Below are positions 42,916 through 51,884 of a stretch of 64,000 nt of DNA, one piece after another. Numbering within the stretch: the first letter of the stretch is position 1; each line of letters opens with the position of its first letter. Below the pieces are notes generated by a model, which saw only the letters and a program-made list of their open reading frames with translations, had not been told where the DNA came from and made no database searches. This DNA is from Marinimicrococcus sp033875255 (lineage in GTDB: Bacteria > Pseudomonadota > Alphaproteobacteria > Geminicoccales > Geminicoccaceae). The translations under genes were made by a program, and so were the position numbers. The stretch is from the NCBI GenBank assembly GCA_033875255.1, contig JAWZSN010000022.1:1-64000 (forward strand), written 5' to 3'.

Positions 42916-43877
42916 GGCAGGGCGTGCTGCGGCCCGGCTGCCACCTTCTGCTCGATCACGTCCCAGATCTGCCCCTCGAGGCAGGTGCCGTCGAACCGGT
43001 CGATCTCCTGGATGCCGGTGGGCGAGGTGACGTTGATCTCGGTGAGATAGTCGCCGATCACGTCGATGCCCACGAAGATCAGCCCGCGCTCTCTGAGCGC
43101 CGGCCCGATCGCCTCGCAGATCTCCTGCTCGCGCCGCGTCAGGGTCGTCTTCTCGGCGCGGCCGCCGACATGGAGGTTGGCGCGGGTCTCGTGCTGGGCC
43201 GGCACCCGGTTGACCGCTCCTGCGGGCTTGCCGTCGATCAGGATGATGCGCTTGTCGCCCTTGCGGATCTCCGGCAAATAGCGCTGCACCATCAAGGGCT
43301 CGTTCAAAAAGCTCTGGAAGAGCTCGATCAGGCTGCCGAGATTGGTGTCCTCGGGCCGCAGATGGAACACCCCCGCCCCGCCATTGCCGTAGACCGGCTT
43401 GACGATCACATGGCCATGCTCGCGCCGGAACGCCTTGATCTCGTCGAGATCGTAAGTGATCAGCGTCGGCGGCATCAGGTCGGCGAACTGGGTGACGAAG
43501 AGCTTTTCCGGGGCGTTGCGCACATGGTGCGGGTCGTTGACCACCAGCGTCTCGGGGTGAATCCGGTCAAGGAGGTGGGTGGCCGAGATGTAGGCCAGGT
43601 TGAACGGCGGGTCCTGCCGCATCAGCACCACGTCGACGGCCGCGAGATCGATGGTCTCGAAGTCCCCGAAGCTCACATGGCTGCCCTTCTCGCGGCGCAC
43701 CTGGAAAGGCCGCGCCTTGGCCACGATTCGGCCATAGCGATAGGACAGATGGCGGGGGAGGTAGTGGTAGAGCCCGTGACCGCGCCGCTGCGCCTCGAGG
43801 GCGAGGGCGAAACTGCTGTCGCCGTCGATGTCGACGGTCTCGAGCGGGTCCATCTGGATGGCGACGGCAAGCGACAT
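42909..43877 (-). CDS. gshB: Glutathione synthetase
   Basis: A 322-residue ATP-grasp ligase adding glycine to gamma-glutamylcysteine. Family marks are VAIQMDPLETVDIDGDSSFA, LMRQDPPFNLAYISATHLLD, VIVKPVYGNGGAGVFHL and GDKRIILIDGKPAGAVNRVP, with EINVTSPTGIQEIDRF near the end. ATG 43877. It is divergent from the HIT gene. Confidence 0.95.
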   Translation of the reverse strand: MSLAVAIQMDPLETVDIDGDSSFALALEAQRRGHGLYHYLPRHLSYRYGRIVAKARPFQVRREKGSHVSFGDFETIDLAAVDVVLMRQDPPFNLAYISATHLLDRIHPETLVVNDPHHVRNAPEKLFVTQFADLMPPTLITYDLDEIKAFRREHGHVIVKPVYGNGGAGVFHLRPEDTNLGSLIELFQSFLNEPLMVQRYLPEIRKGDKRIILIDGKPAGAVNRVPAQHETRANLHVGGRAEKTTLTRREQEICEAIGPALRERGLIFVGIDVIGDYLTEINVTSPTGIQEIDRFDGTCLEGQIWDVIEQKVAAGPQHALPT

Positions 43878-43996
43878 GGCTACCCCAACTGGCTGGTCCA
43901 CGCCGCTCGGTGTGTGGCAGCCGGGCGACCGCTTGACAAGGGCCCGCTGCGCGGCCCTTCCTCCCACCAGCACGCGCTTCGCCAGGAGGGCCGCCG

Positions 43997-44365
43997 ATGA
44001 GCTACGACCCCGATAACATCTTCGCCCGCATCCTGCGCGGCGAGCTGCCCTGCAAGAAGGTCTACGAGGACGAGCACGCGCTGGCTTTCCACGACATCAA
44101 CCCGCAGGCGCCGCTCCATGTTCTGGTGATTCCCAAAGGGGCCTACGTGTCGATGGCGGATTTCGGCGCCAAGGCCACGCCCGAGGAGCTCGCCGGCTTC
44201 TTCCGGGCGGTGGCGAAGACCGCCGAGATCCTGGGCGTGGTCGAGAACGGCTACCGCTTCCTGGGCAATGTCGGGGCGGACGCCAACCAGGAGGTGCCGC
44301 ACTTCCACGTCCATATCTTCGCCGGCGGCCCGCTCGGGCCGATGATCCAGGCGAGGCGCCGCTAG
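43997..44365 (+). CDS. HIT family protein, Hint type
   Basis: A 122-residue histidine-triad nucleotide-binding protein. DNIFARILRGELPCKKVYED opens the fold, and VPHFHVHIFAGGPLGPM carries the His triad with the catalytic His. Hint proteins hydrolyse adenosine phosphoramidates and aminoacyl-adenylates. ATG 43997 follows AGGAGGGCC. Confidence 0.93.
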   Translation: MSYDPDNIFARILRGELPCKKVYEDEHALAFHDINPQAPLHVLVIPKGAYVSMADFGAKATPEELAGFFRAVAKTAEILGVVENGYRFLGNVGADANQEVPHFHVHIFAGGPLGPMIQARRR

Positions 44366-44561
44366 TCCGGCGCCCGGGCGGCGGGCGCAGACGGCGCATT
44401 GCCTCGTGCGGTGGCAGCAGATCCGGGTCGGCGGCCCGATCAGGGTCGCCCCCGAGCGGCAGGCGCCCGCCGCTGCCCGAGAGCAGTGCTCCCAAGCGGC
44501 CGAAGGCCAGCATCGCGCCCCACGGTCGCCGGAAGATCGCGACAGGCTGAACGGACCCGTC

Positions 44562-45329
44562 CTAGACGCGAATGGTCTGGCTCCGGGCTGTCACGGTCTG
44601 CAGCCGGTTGTTGGCGAAAGCCAGGGCGAAGCTGTCGATCGGCGCCGTGTCGTTTTCCTGAAGCTCCACCTTCAGGCGACTGCCGCACAACATCGCGCTT
44701 TTCAGACATGCGGGCTGGCCAGCCAGCCAGGCGTTTCCGGTGACGGCCTGGAATTTCTGCTGCAGCTCGACGCGATACTGGCGGCCGTCCTGTCTTTCCC
44801 ATTCCCAAGCGCCTGCGACCCGGGCCGGCACGATCCATTTATAGACGGTCGTGCCGCTCAGCCTGAGCGCATCGTCGGCCTTCCAGTCACCCATGGCGAA
44901 GGCATGGGAGACAATGCGGGCGCCCGGGCGGAGCTGGGCCAGAAGTCGCGGCCGCAGGTCCACATTGACCGATTCCAGCAAATAGAGCGTAACAACGGTG
45001 GCCTCGCTGAAATCGGCCGCGAATATGTCGTCTTCCACGAAATCCACGAGACACTCGACGCCCGCCCAGCCGGCCTGCTCCATGGCGTCCGCGATCCGCA
45101 GCGGGTCTATCTCGATGCCGACGCATCGTGTGCCGCGGTCCCTCGCAGCAGCGATCACGATGCGCCCGTCGCCCGAGCCGAGGTCATAGAGAACGTCTTT
45201 CGAGCCGACCCCCGCCAGGGTCAGCATGGCCTCTACGACGTCCTCCTCGCTAGGCACAAAAGGCACGGCCAGGAACATGTCGGGCGCAAGAGCATAGTTA
45301 TCGATATCGTCCCGCAGCTCACTAAACAA
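44562..45329 (-). CDS. Class I SAM-dependent methyltransferase
   Basis: A 255-residue methyltransferase. PFVPSEEDVVEAMLTLAGVG leads to motif I VLYDLGSGDGRIVIAAARDR, then GIEIDPLRIADAMEQAGW and EATVVTLYLLESVNVDLRPR. This pattern belongs to a group of small, poorly characterised methyltransferases that also includes KMT9-like and lysine methyltransferase-like proteins. Start is a TTG at 45329 without a strong ribosome-binding site, so an upstream frame disruption is possible. Base composition is lower in GC than the neighbours, especially just upstream. Confidence 0.8.
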   Translation of the reverse strand: MFSELRDDIDNYALAPDMFLAVPFVPSEEDVVEAMLTLAGVGSKDVLYDLGSGDGRIVIAAARDRGTRCVGIEIDPLRIADAMEQAGWAGVECLVDFVEDDIFAADFSEATVVTLYLLESVNVDLRPRLLAQLRPGARIVSHAFAMGDWKADDALRLSGTTVYKWIVPARVAGAWEWERQDGRQYRVELQQKFQAVTGNAWLAGQPACLKSAMLCGSRLKVELQENDTAPIDSFALAFANNRLQTVTARSQTIRV

Positions 45330-45600
45330 TGACAGCGTCCATGTTGGTGAAGTAAGTCAGGGGTATTGTTCTTCAGCGCGTAGCGGGTGGCTTCATGGGA
45401 AGGTACCGCCTGAGGAGGTGGTTGTATTCCTTCTCCATGGGATAAGTACGCCAGTACTACGATGCCGATAGCAGTGATATCAGCTGTCTGCTCCGGCGCC
45501 AAGCGGGCGCCTCCGCGACATGTGGCCGAGGCGTGACTTCGCCACCGCCGGCGCGCCCACGCAGGAAAAAGCCGTGTGCAGCGCTGTGCGCCGCTGCCCT
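45330..45600. other. Low-GC intergenic stretch, no gene seen
   Basis: The gap between the methyltransferase start and the VanZ stop is clearly less GC-rich than the rest of the window. The minus strand contains a 22-residue open piece ending at about 45374 (EKEYNHLLRRYLPMKP) that faintly recalls an IS30-type transposase C-terminal segment, but it is too short to name. It may be remnant or acquired DNA. Confidence 0.3.
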
Positions 45601-45984
45601 TCAGGCGATGGCGCGGGCGAGGGCCGGGAGGACGCGGCGGAGCCACAGCAGGCCCGTCGCGCAGCCGATCACGATACCCGAAGCGTTGGCCACGAGGTCG
45701 GCCGGATCGAACATGCGGCCCGGCACGAAGAGCTGGCACGTCTCGAACAGGGCCGAGAGCAGGAAGGTGAGCGCCGAAATGCCCAGCATGGCGCGCGGCC
45801 CGGTGGCGAAGCTGGCGGCTGCCAGCGTCACCAGCCCGAAACCCAGGGCGTGGGCGAGCTTGTCGTCGACGCTCGCAGGCAGGCCCGGGTCCGGGCTCAG
45901 CATGCCGAAGGCGACGACGAGCCAGCCCAGGCACCACAGGCCGAGCAGAAGCCGGCGCGGCGGATTGAGAAGCAAACGGCGCAA
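45601..45984 (-). CDS. VanZ-like small membrane protein
   Basis: A 127-residue protein with about four hydrophobic segments (LLLGLWCLGWLVVAFGMLSP, LAHALGFGLVTLAAASF, LGISALTFLLSALFETCQLF, LVANASGIVIGCATGLLWL). The motif DDKLAHALGFG and FETCQLFVPGRMFDPADLVA are characteristic of VanZ-family proteins. Function outside teicoplanin resistance is unknown. The TTG at 45984 is preferred because GGAGAG precedes it by about 6 nt; the frame extends upstream to a GTG at 46068 that has no ribosome-binding site. Confidence 0.75.
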   Translation of the reverse strand: MRRLLLNPPRRLLLGLWCLGWLVVAFGMLSPDPGLPASVDDKLAHALGFGLVTLAAASFATGPRAMLGISALTFLLSALFETCQLFVPGRMFDPADLVANASGIVIGCATGLLWLRRVLPALARAIA

Positions 45985-46068
45985 GCGATCTCTCCAGACG
46001 ACAGGTCGACGCGACCATAGCCCCTGACCGGCCGTTCGCAAATGAAACACGAGACAGGAAAGATGCAC

Positions 46069-47580
46069 CTAACGGCGCAGCTCGAGACGTCCCTCCACCC
46101 GGGGGGATACCTCGCCCGCTGACCCCAGCCACTCCGCCACCTGGCTCGCCATCAGCCGGGCGGCCTGCGGGTCGATCAGGTTGCGGGCGGCCGCGAAGAC
46201 CTCGTAGCCGTCGCCGCCGCGCGCCATGAAGTCGTTGGTGGCGAGGCTGTAGGTGGCGCTCGGGTCGAGATTGACGCCGCCGATCCTCACCGAGGTAACG
46301 CGGCTGCCGGCCGGACGGTCGAGTTCGGCGGTGACTGTCATGCCGGAGACCTGCGGAAAGCGGCCCGCGCCGTCCTCGACCCGCGAGAGACCGTTCTCCA
46401 GCGCGGTGACGATATCCGCCCCGCTCACCTCGAGCTTCACCGTCTTGTTGCCGAACGGCAGCTCGCTTTGGACGTCGCGGCGGGTCAGCACGGTGCCGGC
46501 CTCGTAGAGCCGGTCGCCGCGGATGCCGCCGCCATTGGTGATGGCGACGTCCGCGCCCACCGCCGTGCGCATCGCGTCGGCGATCAGGTTGCCGATTGCC
46601 GTCTCCTCGCTGCGCACCGCGGCGCGCCGGCTGTCGAGCGGGGTGAGGGTGGTGCCGGCAACCTTGTCGAGCTCGCCCGAGAGCCGCTCCTCGTAGGCCG
46701 CCACCAGCTTGACCCCCTCGGGATGCGGCGCATAGGCGGCGCTGTCCAGCGTGCGGAACGAGGGACGCCAGGTCACCCGGCTCTTGCCGTCCTTCTCGGT
46801 GCGCTCGAGCACGAGATCCATGGCGCCCACATACTCGGCCTGCGAGCCGCTCTCCATCATCGCCGTGCGACCGTTGTAGAGCAGCCGCAAATCGTGGTCG
46901 TGGCCGGTCAGGATGATGTCGGCCACGCCCTCATCAAACATCGCGAAGTCTTCCTCGCGGCCGGTGTGGGTGACTGCCAGCACGAGATCGGCACCTTGGC
47001 CCCTGAGTTCCTGGGCCATCGCCCGCGCCGTCTCAAGGACCGGCGCGAAGCTGTACCCGCCGGGGCTTGACGCGGTGAGGGTGGCCGGGGTCGTGATACC
47101 GAAGAAGCCCAGCCGGAAGCCGCTCACCTCGAGCATCAGGCTCCGCTCGGTGCCGGGCATGGGCTCGCCGGACCCGCTGGCGATGTTGGTGCCAAGCACC
47201 GGAAAGCGCGCCTCGGCAATCCGCTGGCGGGCGACCTCGGGGCCGAAGTCGAACTCGTGATTGCCCACCACCATCACGTCGAGCGGCACCCGGTTCATGA
47301 GCTCGATCATGTGGGCGCCCTTATCGAAGCCCGAGAGCAGGGAGGGCGAAAGCATATCGCCCGAATGGACGAGGAGCACCTCCTGGCTGGCGGCATCCTC
47401 CTCCTCGAGGATTGTCATGAAGCGGGCGAAGCCGCCGCGCCCCTGCTGCTCCTCCATACGGTCCCAGTCGTTGACCTGGAGGATGGTGAGGCGCACGGGC
47501 TCTGCCGCAGCCGGCCCCACAAAGGCCGCCACGAGAAGGCCCAGCGCCGCCGAGGCCAGGATCTGCCTGCCGATCCGCAT
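46069..47580 (-). CDS. Exported 5'-nucleotidase/metallophosphoesterase (UshA-like)
   Basis: A 503-residue periplasmic enzyme with signal peptide (ILASAALGLLVAAFVGPAAA). The dinuclear metal domain shows VVGNHEFDFGPEV, THTGREED and ILTGHDHDLRLLY; the first motif is ILQVNDWDRME, where the usual D-x-H has become D-W-D. The C-terminal nucleotidase domain has AITNGGGIRGDRLYEAG and ATNDFMARGGDGYEVF, which provide the base-stacking residues. A 2',3'-cyclic phosphodiesterase/5'-nucleotidase role is likely. ATG 47580 follows GGGGAGACG. Confidence 0.9.
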   Translation of the reverse strand: MRIGRQILASAALGLLVAAFVGPAAAEPVRLTILQVNDWDRMEEQQGRGGFARFMTILEEEDAASQEVLLVHSGDMLSPSLLSGFDKGAHMIELMNRVPLDVMVVGNHEFDFGPEVARQRIAEARFPVLGTNIASGSGEPMPGTERSLMLEVSGFRLGFFGITTPATLTASSPGGYSFAPVLETARAMAQELRGQGADLVLAVTHTGREEDFAMFDEGVADIILTGHDHDLRLLYNGRTAMMESGSQAEYVGAMDLVLERTEKDGKSRVTWRPSFRTLDSAAYAPHPEGVKLVAAYEERLSGELDKVAGTTLTPLDSRRAAVRSEETAIGNLIADAMRTAVGADVAITNGGGIRGDRLYEAGTVLTRRDVQSELPFGNKTVKLEVSGADIVTALENGLSRVEDGAGRFPQVSGMTVTAELDRPAGSRVTSVRIGGVNLDPSATYSLATNDFMARGGDGYEVFAAARNLIDPQAARLMASQVAEWLGSAGEVSPRVEGRLELRR

Positions 47581-47714
47581 GTCCAGCGTCTCCCCGATCT
47601 GCGCCGGCACGCGCACGATGCCTCCGGCGCGCATCCTGGCAATGCTCGCCCAGGTGCTGCGCCACGTCCAGCTTGCAGCGAGCGAAGGGGCGCCGGAGGG
47701 CGCGCGAGAAGCAA

Positions 47715-47746
47715 GAAGCCGCTGGCGCCCGTACGCCAGCGGCTTC
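47715..47746 (-). terminator. Rho-independent-type terminator of bfr
   Basis: GAAGCCGCTGGCG and CGCCAGCGGCTTC form a perfect 13-bp stem with a 6-nt loop. On the minus strand it lies 54 bp past the bfr stop and is followed by TTGCTTCTC. Confidence 0.8.
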
Positions 47747-47800
47747 TCCTAAGCCTGAAGTGGCGCCTCCGTCAGGGAGCGGGGGCGCCGGGCGGCCAGC

Positions 47801-48274
47801 TCAGATCTGCGACTGGGCGAAGTTCTCGATGCCAATCGTGTTGATCAGCTCGAGCTCGGCCTTGGCATGATCCTGGTGCTCTTCCTCGTCCTCGAGGATC
47901 TCGATGAAGAGGTCGCGGGTGACATAGTCGTGCGCCCGCTCGGCCACCTGGATGGCGTTGCGGTAGTGGGCGATGCCCTCGAGCTCGAGCCGGAGGTCGC
48001 ACTCGATGACCTCCTTGAGGTCCTCGCCGATATAGAGCTTGCCGAGGTCCTGGAGGTTGGGCAGGCCGCCCAGCAGCAGGATCCGCTGGATCAGGCGGTC
48101 CGCGTGCTTCATCTCCTCGATGGACTCCTCGTACTCCTCCTTGCCGCGCTTCTTGAAGCCCCAGTGCTCGAGCATCCGGGCGTGGAGGAAGTATTGGTTG
48201 ATGGCGGTCAGCTCGCCCTTGAGGGCGGTGTTGAGCGCCTGGATCACGTCCGTGTTGCCGATGATGCCCTGCAT
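47801..48274 (-). CDS. bfr: Bacterioferritin
   Basis: A 157-residue heme-containing iron-storage protein that forms a 24-mer. The ferroxidase residues are in place: Glu21 in LKGELTAINQYFLHARM, then Glu54 and His57 in SIEEMKHADRLIQRILL. Met55 in the same segment is the inter-subunit heme ligand, so it is a true bacterioferritin rather than a heme-free ferritin. ATG 48274 follows GAGGGAGC. Confidence 0.96.
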   Translation of the reverse strand: MQGIIGNTDVIQALNTALKGELTAINQYFLHARMLEHWGFKKRGKEEYEESIEEMKHADRLIQRILLLGGLPNLQDLGKLYIGEDLKEVIECDLRLELEGIAHYRNAIQVAERAHDYVTRDLFIEILEDEEEHQDHAKAELELINTIGIENFAQSQI

Positions 48275-48470
48275 CGATGCTCCCTCGTGCGCGCCATGGA
48301 CAAGTCACCTGTAGCATAATGCGCCTGTTGCGCGCCGGCCATGGCAATCGGATCACGGTGCGGCGCGGGACTAGGCAAAGCTCGTCACGCCGTTATCATC
48401 AATCGGTCGCAAAAACACGAAACAAGCGGCCTATAGCCGCGGCGACGGCCTCTGGGAGGATTGCTGCGCA

Positions 48471-49568
48471 GTGGCATTCGTGGAGATCGACCGGCTGAGC
48501 GCCGGCTATGGCGGCACGCTGGTGCTGGAGGCGGTGAGCCTCTCGGTAGAGCCCGGCGAGTTCGTGGCGCTGCTCGGCAGCTCGGGTTGCGGCAAGACCA
48601 CGCTCTTGCGCGCCATCGCCGGCTTCGTCCCGGTCAGTGCGGGCCGCATCGCCATAGCCGGCCGCGACGTGACGCGGCTGCCGCCGGAGCGTCGCGAGGC
48701 CGCTCTGGTCTTCCAGTCCTATGCCTTGTGGCCGCACATGACGGCCTTCCAGAACGTCGCCTACGGCCTTCGGCTGCGCGGCTGGACCAAGGCGCGGCTC
48801 GCGGCGCGGGTCGAGGAGATGCTGGCCCTGGTCAAGCTCGAGGGGCTGGGGCGGCGCAACGTCACCGAGCTTTCCGGCGGTCAGCGGCAGCGGGTGGCGC
48901 TGGCGCGGGCGCTCGCCATCGAGCCGGCGTTGCTGCTGCTCGACGAGCCGCTCTCCAACCTCGACGCGCGCATCCGCCTCGAGCTGCGCCACGAGATCCG
49001 TCAGCTCCAGCGGCGGCTGGGGATCACCGCCGTCCACGTCACCCATGACCGCGAGGAGGCCATGGTGATGGCCGACCGGATCGTGGTTCTCGACGGTGGC
49101 CGGATCGAGCAGGCCGGCAGCCCCCAGGAGCTCTACCACCGCCCGGCCTCGCCCTTCGTGGCGAGCTTCATGGGGGCGGACAACGTGATGAAGCTGCAGC
49201 TCGCCCTCGAGGAGGGGGCGGTGCGCGTCGCGGCCGGTGCCGACCACGGCGCCGCACGGCTGAAGCTGGGGCCCGACGGGGTGCATCTGGCGGAGCCGCG
49301 CGACGGCGCCTGCCGCGCCCATTTTCGCAGCCAGCTGGCGAGCCTCGCTGCACCCGATGCCGAGCCCGCCGACGCGCTGTTGTTGCGCGGGCGGATCGTC
49401 CAGGCCGCCTATCTGGGCGGGGGCTGGCGCTACGGCGTCGCGGTGGGCGGCACGCAATACATGGTCGATCACGCGGAGAGGCTGGCCGAGGGCGAGGCGG
49501 TGGGCATCGCCGTTCCCGCCGCGGCTCTTCACCTCTTCCCGCAGCCTGAAGGAGCAAGCGAGCGATGA
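48471..49568 (+). CDS. ABC transporter ATPase A (CUT1/putrescine-type, MalK-like)
   Basis: A 365-residue ATPase: Walker A LLGSSGCGKTTLLRAIAG, Q-loop ALVFQSYALWPHMTAFQNV, signature ELSGGQRQRVALARALAI, Walker B LLLLDEPLSNLD, and a C-terminal TOBE-like regulatory domain. Start GTG 48471 after GGGAGGA. First gene of a ten-gene operon. By position and by permease type it probably serves the importer formed by the binding protein at 49565 and the permeases at 54936 and 55775. It overlaps the next gene by 4 bp. Confidence 0.93.
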   Translation: MAFVEIDRLSAGYGGTLVLEAVSLSVEPGEFVALLGSSGCGKTTLLRAIAGFVPVSAGRIAIAGRDVTRLPPERREAALVFQSYALWPHMTAFQNVAYGLRLRGWTKARLAARVEEMLALVKLEGLGRRNVTELSGGQRQRVALARALAIEPALLLLDEPLSNLDARIRLELRHEIRQLQRRLGITAVHVTHDREEAMVMADRIVVLDGGRIEQAGSPQELYHRPASPFVASFMGADNVMKLQLALEEGAVRVAAGADHGAARLKLGPDGVHLAEPRDGACRAHFRSQLASLAAPDAEPADALLLRGRIVQAAYLGGGWRYGVAVGGTQYMVDHAERLAEGEAVGIAVPAAALHLFPQPEGASER

Positions 49569-50719
49569 ACCGGCGACTTCTGCTCGGCGTGGCGGCAGCC
49601 CTGCCGCTGATGATGGGGGCGGGGAGCGGCAAGGCTTCGGCCGAGACGGTCCTCAACGTGCTGACCGCGGGCGACCAGAACATGGTCGACTATGTCAACG
49701 AGTTCCTGGCGCCGCGCTTCGAGAAGATGCACCCGGACGTCAAGGTGCGCGCCGCCGGCACCGGGCCCGGCGATTCCGGCTCGCAGAAGATCTACGAGAA
49801 GCTCGACGCCCAGGCCAAGGCCGGGGCCGGCTCCTGGGACGTCGACGTCGCCGTGGTGCATCAGCGGATGGCCGGGCAGATGGTCAAGGAAGACCTGCTG
49901 GCCGACTATCGCGGCCAGATCGAGACCGGCGACCTGGTCTCCCGCGACACCGCTGAGAACGCGCTGGGCCAGGATGTCGGCGGCTATGTCATGCCGATGT
50001 TCCACAGCCAGATCGCGATCGCCTACAACCCGGCGCTGGTCGAGGATCCGCCCAAGACCTTCGACGAGCTGGCGGCCTGGGTGAAGGAGAACCCCAAGGC
50101 GTTCGGCTATAACGGTATCAAGGGCGGCATGAGCGGCGTCGGCTTCGTGATGGCCTGGGTCGCGGCGCATGGCGACTTCGCCGGCAAGCTCGAGAAGGGT
50201 CCCTACGATCCGGCGATGAAGCCGGCGCTCGAGAAGGCGCTGTCGGGCCTCAAGGACTTCAACGAGCATGTCACCATGACCCCCGGCAATGCCGGCACGC
50301 TCGACGCGCTCAATCGCGGCGAGATCGTGATGGGACCGGCCTGGGTCGACATGTTCTACACCTGGCAGGCCGACGGAAGGCTCAACCCCGACCTGAAGCT
50401 CACCCTGATCGGCCCGGGCCTGCCCGGCCAGCCGATGTATTACGTCGTACCGGCCAAGGCGGCGCACGAGGATCTCGCCCGCGACTTCGTGGCGCTCGCC
50501 ACCAGCCCCGAGGTCCAGGCCGAGGGGATCGTCAAGAAGTTCAACTGGTATCCGGGCATCGACGCCCAGCACGTCCGCCCGAAGCTCGACGAGGCGACCT
50601 GGCAGAAGCTCTTCGCCCAGGTCAGCCCCGAGGAGCTTGCCGAGCGCGGCCGGCCGTTCCCGCTGACCCAGTATTTCAGCGACATCCTCGAGGCCTACGA
50701 ACGTACCGTCACCAACTGA
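49565..50719 (+). CDS. ABC transporter substrate-binding protein A (family 1)
   Basis: A 384-residue exported solute-binding protein with a clear signal peptide (LLLGVAAALPLMMGAGSGKA). The mature part has VLNVLTAGDQNMVDYVNEFL, VKVRAAGTGPGDSGS and SQIAIAYNPALVEDPPKTFD, the pattern of family 1 proteins for polyamines, iron, phosphonates or sugar derivatives. The substrate is not predictable. ATGA overlap with ATPase A. Confidence 0.9.
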   Translation: MNRRLLLGVAAALPLMMGAGSGKASAETVLNVLTAGDQNMVDYVNEFLAPRFEKMHPDVKVRAAGTGPGDSGSQKIYEKLDAQAKAGAGSWDVDVAVVHQRMAGQMVKEDLLADYRGQIETGDLVSRDTAENALGQDVGGYVMPMFHSQIAIAYNPALVEDPPKTFDELAAWVKENPKAFGYNGIKGGMSGVGFVMAWVAAHGDFAGKLEKGPYDPAMKPALEKALSGLKDFNEHVTMTPGNAGTLDALNRGEIVMGPAWVDMFYTWQADGRLNPDLKLTLIGPGLPGQPMYYVVPAKAAHEDLARDFVALATSPEVQAEGIVKKFNWYPGIDAQHVRPKLDEATWQKLFAQVSPEELAERGRPFPLTQYFSDILEAYERTVTN

Positions 50720-50792
50720 CGGCGGCCGGACCCGGCGGTGCTTCTGCCCGCCGCCGGGCGCCGGGACCCGCCGGTTGCCAAGCGAGGGCCAT

Positions 50793-51884
50793 GTGCCGGA
50801 GATTCTCGTCGAGGGGCTGAGCAAGAGCTGGGGCGGCACGGCCGCGGTCGATGCCGTCGACTTTCGCGTGCCGGACGGCTCATTCACCGTGCTGCTCGGC
50901 CCCTCGGGCTGCGGCAAGTCGACCACGCTGCGGCTGATCGCCGGCCTCGATACCGCCTCGGGCGGGCGCGTCTCGATCGACGGGCGCGACGTCACGCACC
51001 TGCCGCCGCCGCGCCGCGCCCTTTCCATGGTGTTCCAGAACTACGCGCTGTTCCCGCACCTGAACGTGGCCGAGAACATCCTCTTCGGCCTCAAGGTACG
51101 GCGCGTGCCGGCCGCCGAGCGGCGCCGGCGCCTCGAGGAGGCGGCTGCGCTCCTGGGCCTCGCGCCCTATCTCGACCGCAAGCCGGGCCAGCTCTCGGGT
51201 GGCCAGCAGCAGCGCGTGGCGCTGGGTCGGGCGATCGTGGCGCAAAGCGGCGTGTGCCTGATGGACGAGCCGCTCTCCAATCTCGACGCCAAGCTCAGGA
51301 ACGAGATGCGCCGCGAGATCCGCGAGCTGCAGCAGCGGCTGGCGATGACGATGATCTACGTCACCCACGACCAGGCCGAGGCCATGAGCATGGCCGACCA
51401 GGTGATCGTGATGAACGGCGGCCGGATCGAGCAGGCGGCGGCACCCGCCGAGCTCTACACGCGGCCGGCCACGCGGTTCGTCGCCGGCTTCATCGGCACG
51501 CCGCCCATGAACCTGCTGGAGCTTGCCGACGGGCCGGACGGCCCGGCCATCCGCGACGTGGCGGTGGGCCGGCAGGCAAGCGGGCTGCTGCTCGGTATCC
51601 GCCCGGAATGCATCGCCCTGGGCAAGGGGGAGGGCGTGCCGGCCACCGTCGAGGCCAGCGAATATCTCGGTGCCGACACGATCCTGGCCTGCCGCATCGG
51701 CGGGCAGCCGGTGACCGTGCGGGCGCCAGGCGCCCTGGAGCTTGCCGCCGGTGCGCCGGTGCGCCTGCGCTGGCCCGCCGGGGCCGAGCACGTTTTCGAC
51801 GCGAAGACCGGCCTGCGGCGGGACGATGCCGGCGCCGGGGCACGAGTGACAGGGGAAAGCACGATCCATGCTCAAGCGACTTAA
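50793..51884 (+). CDS. ABC transporter ATPase B (UgpC/MalK-like)
   Basis: A 363-residue ATPase: LLGPSGCGKSTTLRLIAGLD, MVFQNYALFPHLNVAENILF, QLSGGQQQRVALGRAIVAQS, LMDEPLSNLDAKLRNEMRRE, and VTHDQAEAMSMADQVIVMNG, with a TOBE C-terminal domain. It closely resembles UgpC and MsmK-type ATPases of carbohydrate importers. The GTG at 50793 follows GCGAGGG by about 5 nt; TTG 50775 is an alternative. It overlaps the next gene by 17 bp. Confidence 0.93.
   Translation: MPEILVEGLSKSWGGTAAVDAVDFRVPDGSFTVLLGPSGCGKSTTLRLIAGLDTASGGRVSIDGRDVTHLPPPRRALSMVFQNYALFPHLNVAENILFGLKVRRVPAAERRRRLEEAAALLGLAPYLDRKPGQLSGGQQQRVALGRAIVAQSGVCLMDEPLSNLDAKLRNEMRREIRELQQRLAMTMIYVTHDQAEAMSMADQVIVMNGGRIEQAAAPAELYTRPATRFVAGFIGTPPMNLLELADGPDGPAIRDVAVGRQASGLLLGIRPECIALGKGEGVPATVEASEYLGADTILACRIGGQPVTVRAPGALELAAGAPVRLRWPAGAEHVFDAKTGLRRDDAGAGARVTGESTIHAQAT

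Noticed and set aside
43878..44000. Longer start for gshB (about 30 residues more)
   Set aside because: The extension reads into the divergent promoter region, and the ATG at 43877 matches the family start.
44366..44513. Small minus-strand gene between the HIT and methyltransferase genes
   Set aside because: The frame looks weakly protein-like but does not stop before running antisense through the HIT gene, and no ribosome-binding site or family supports it.
45374..45440. Possible IS30-type transposase remnant (LLRRYLP)
   Set aside because: Only about 20 residues long, no catalytic motif and no inverted repeats; kept only as a note on the low-GC patch.
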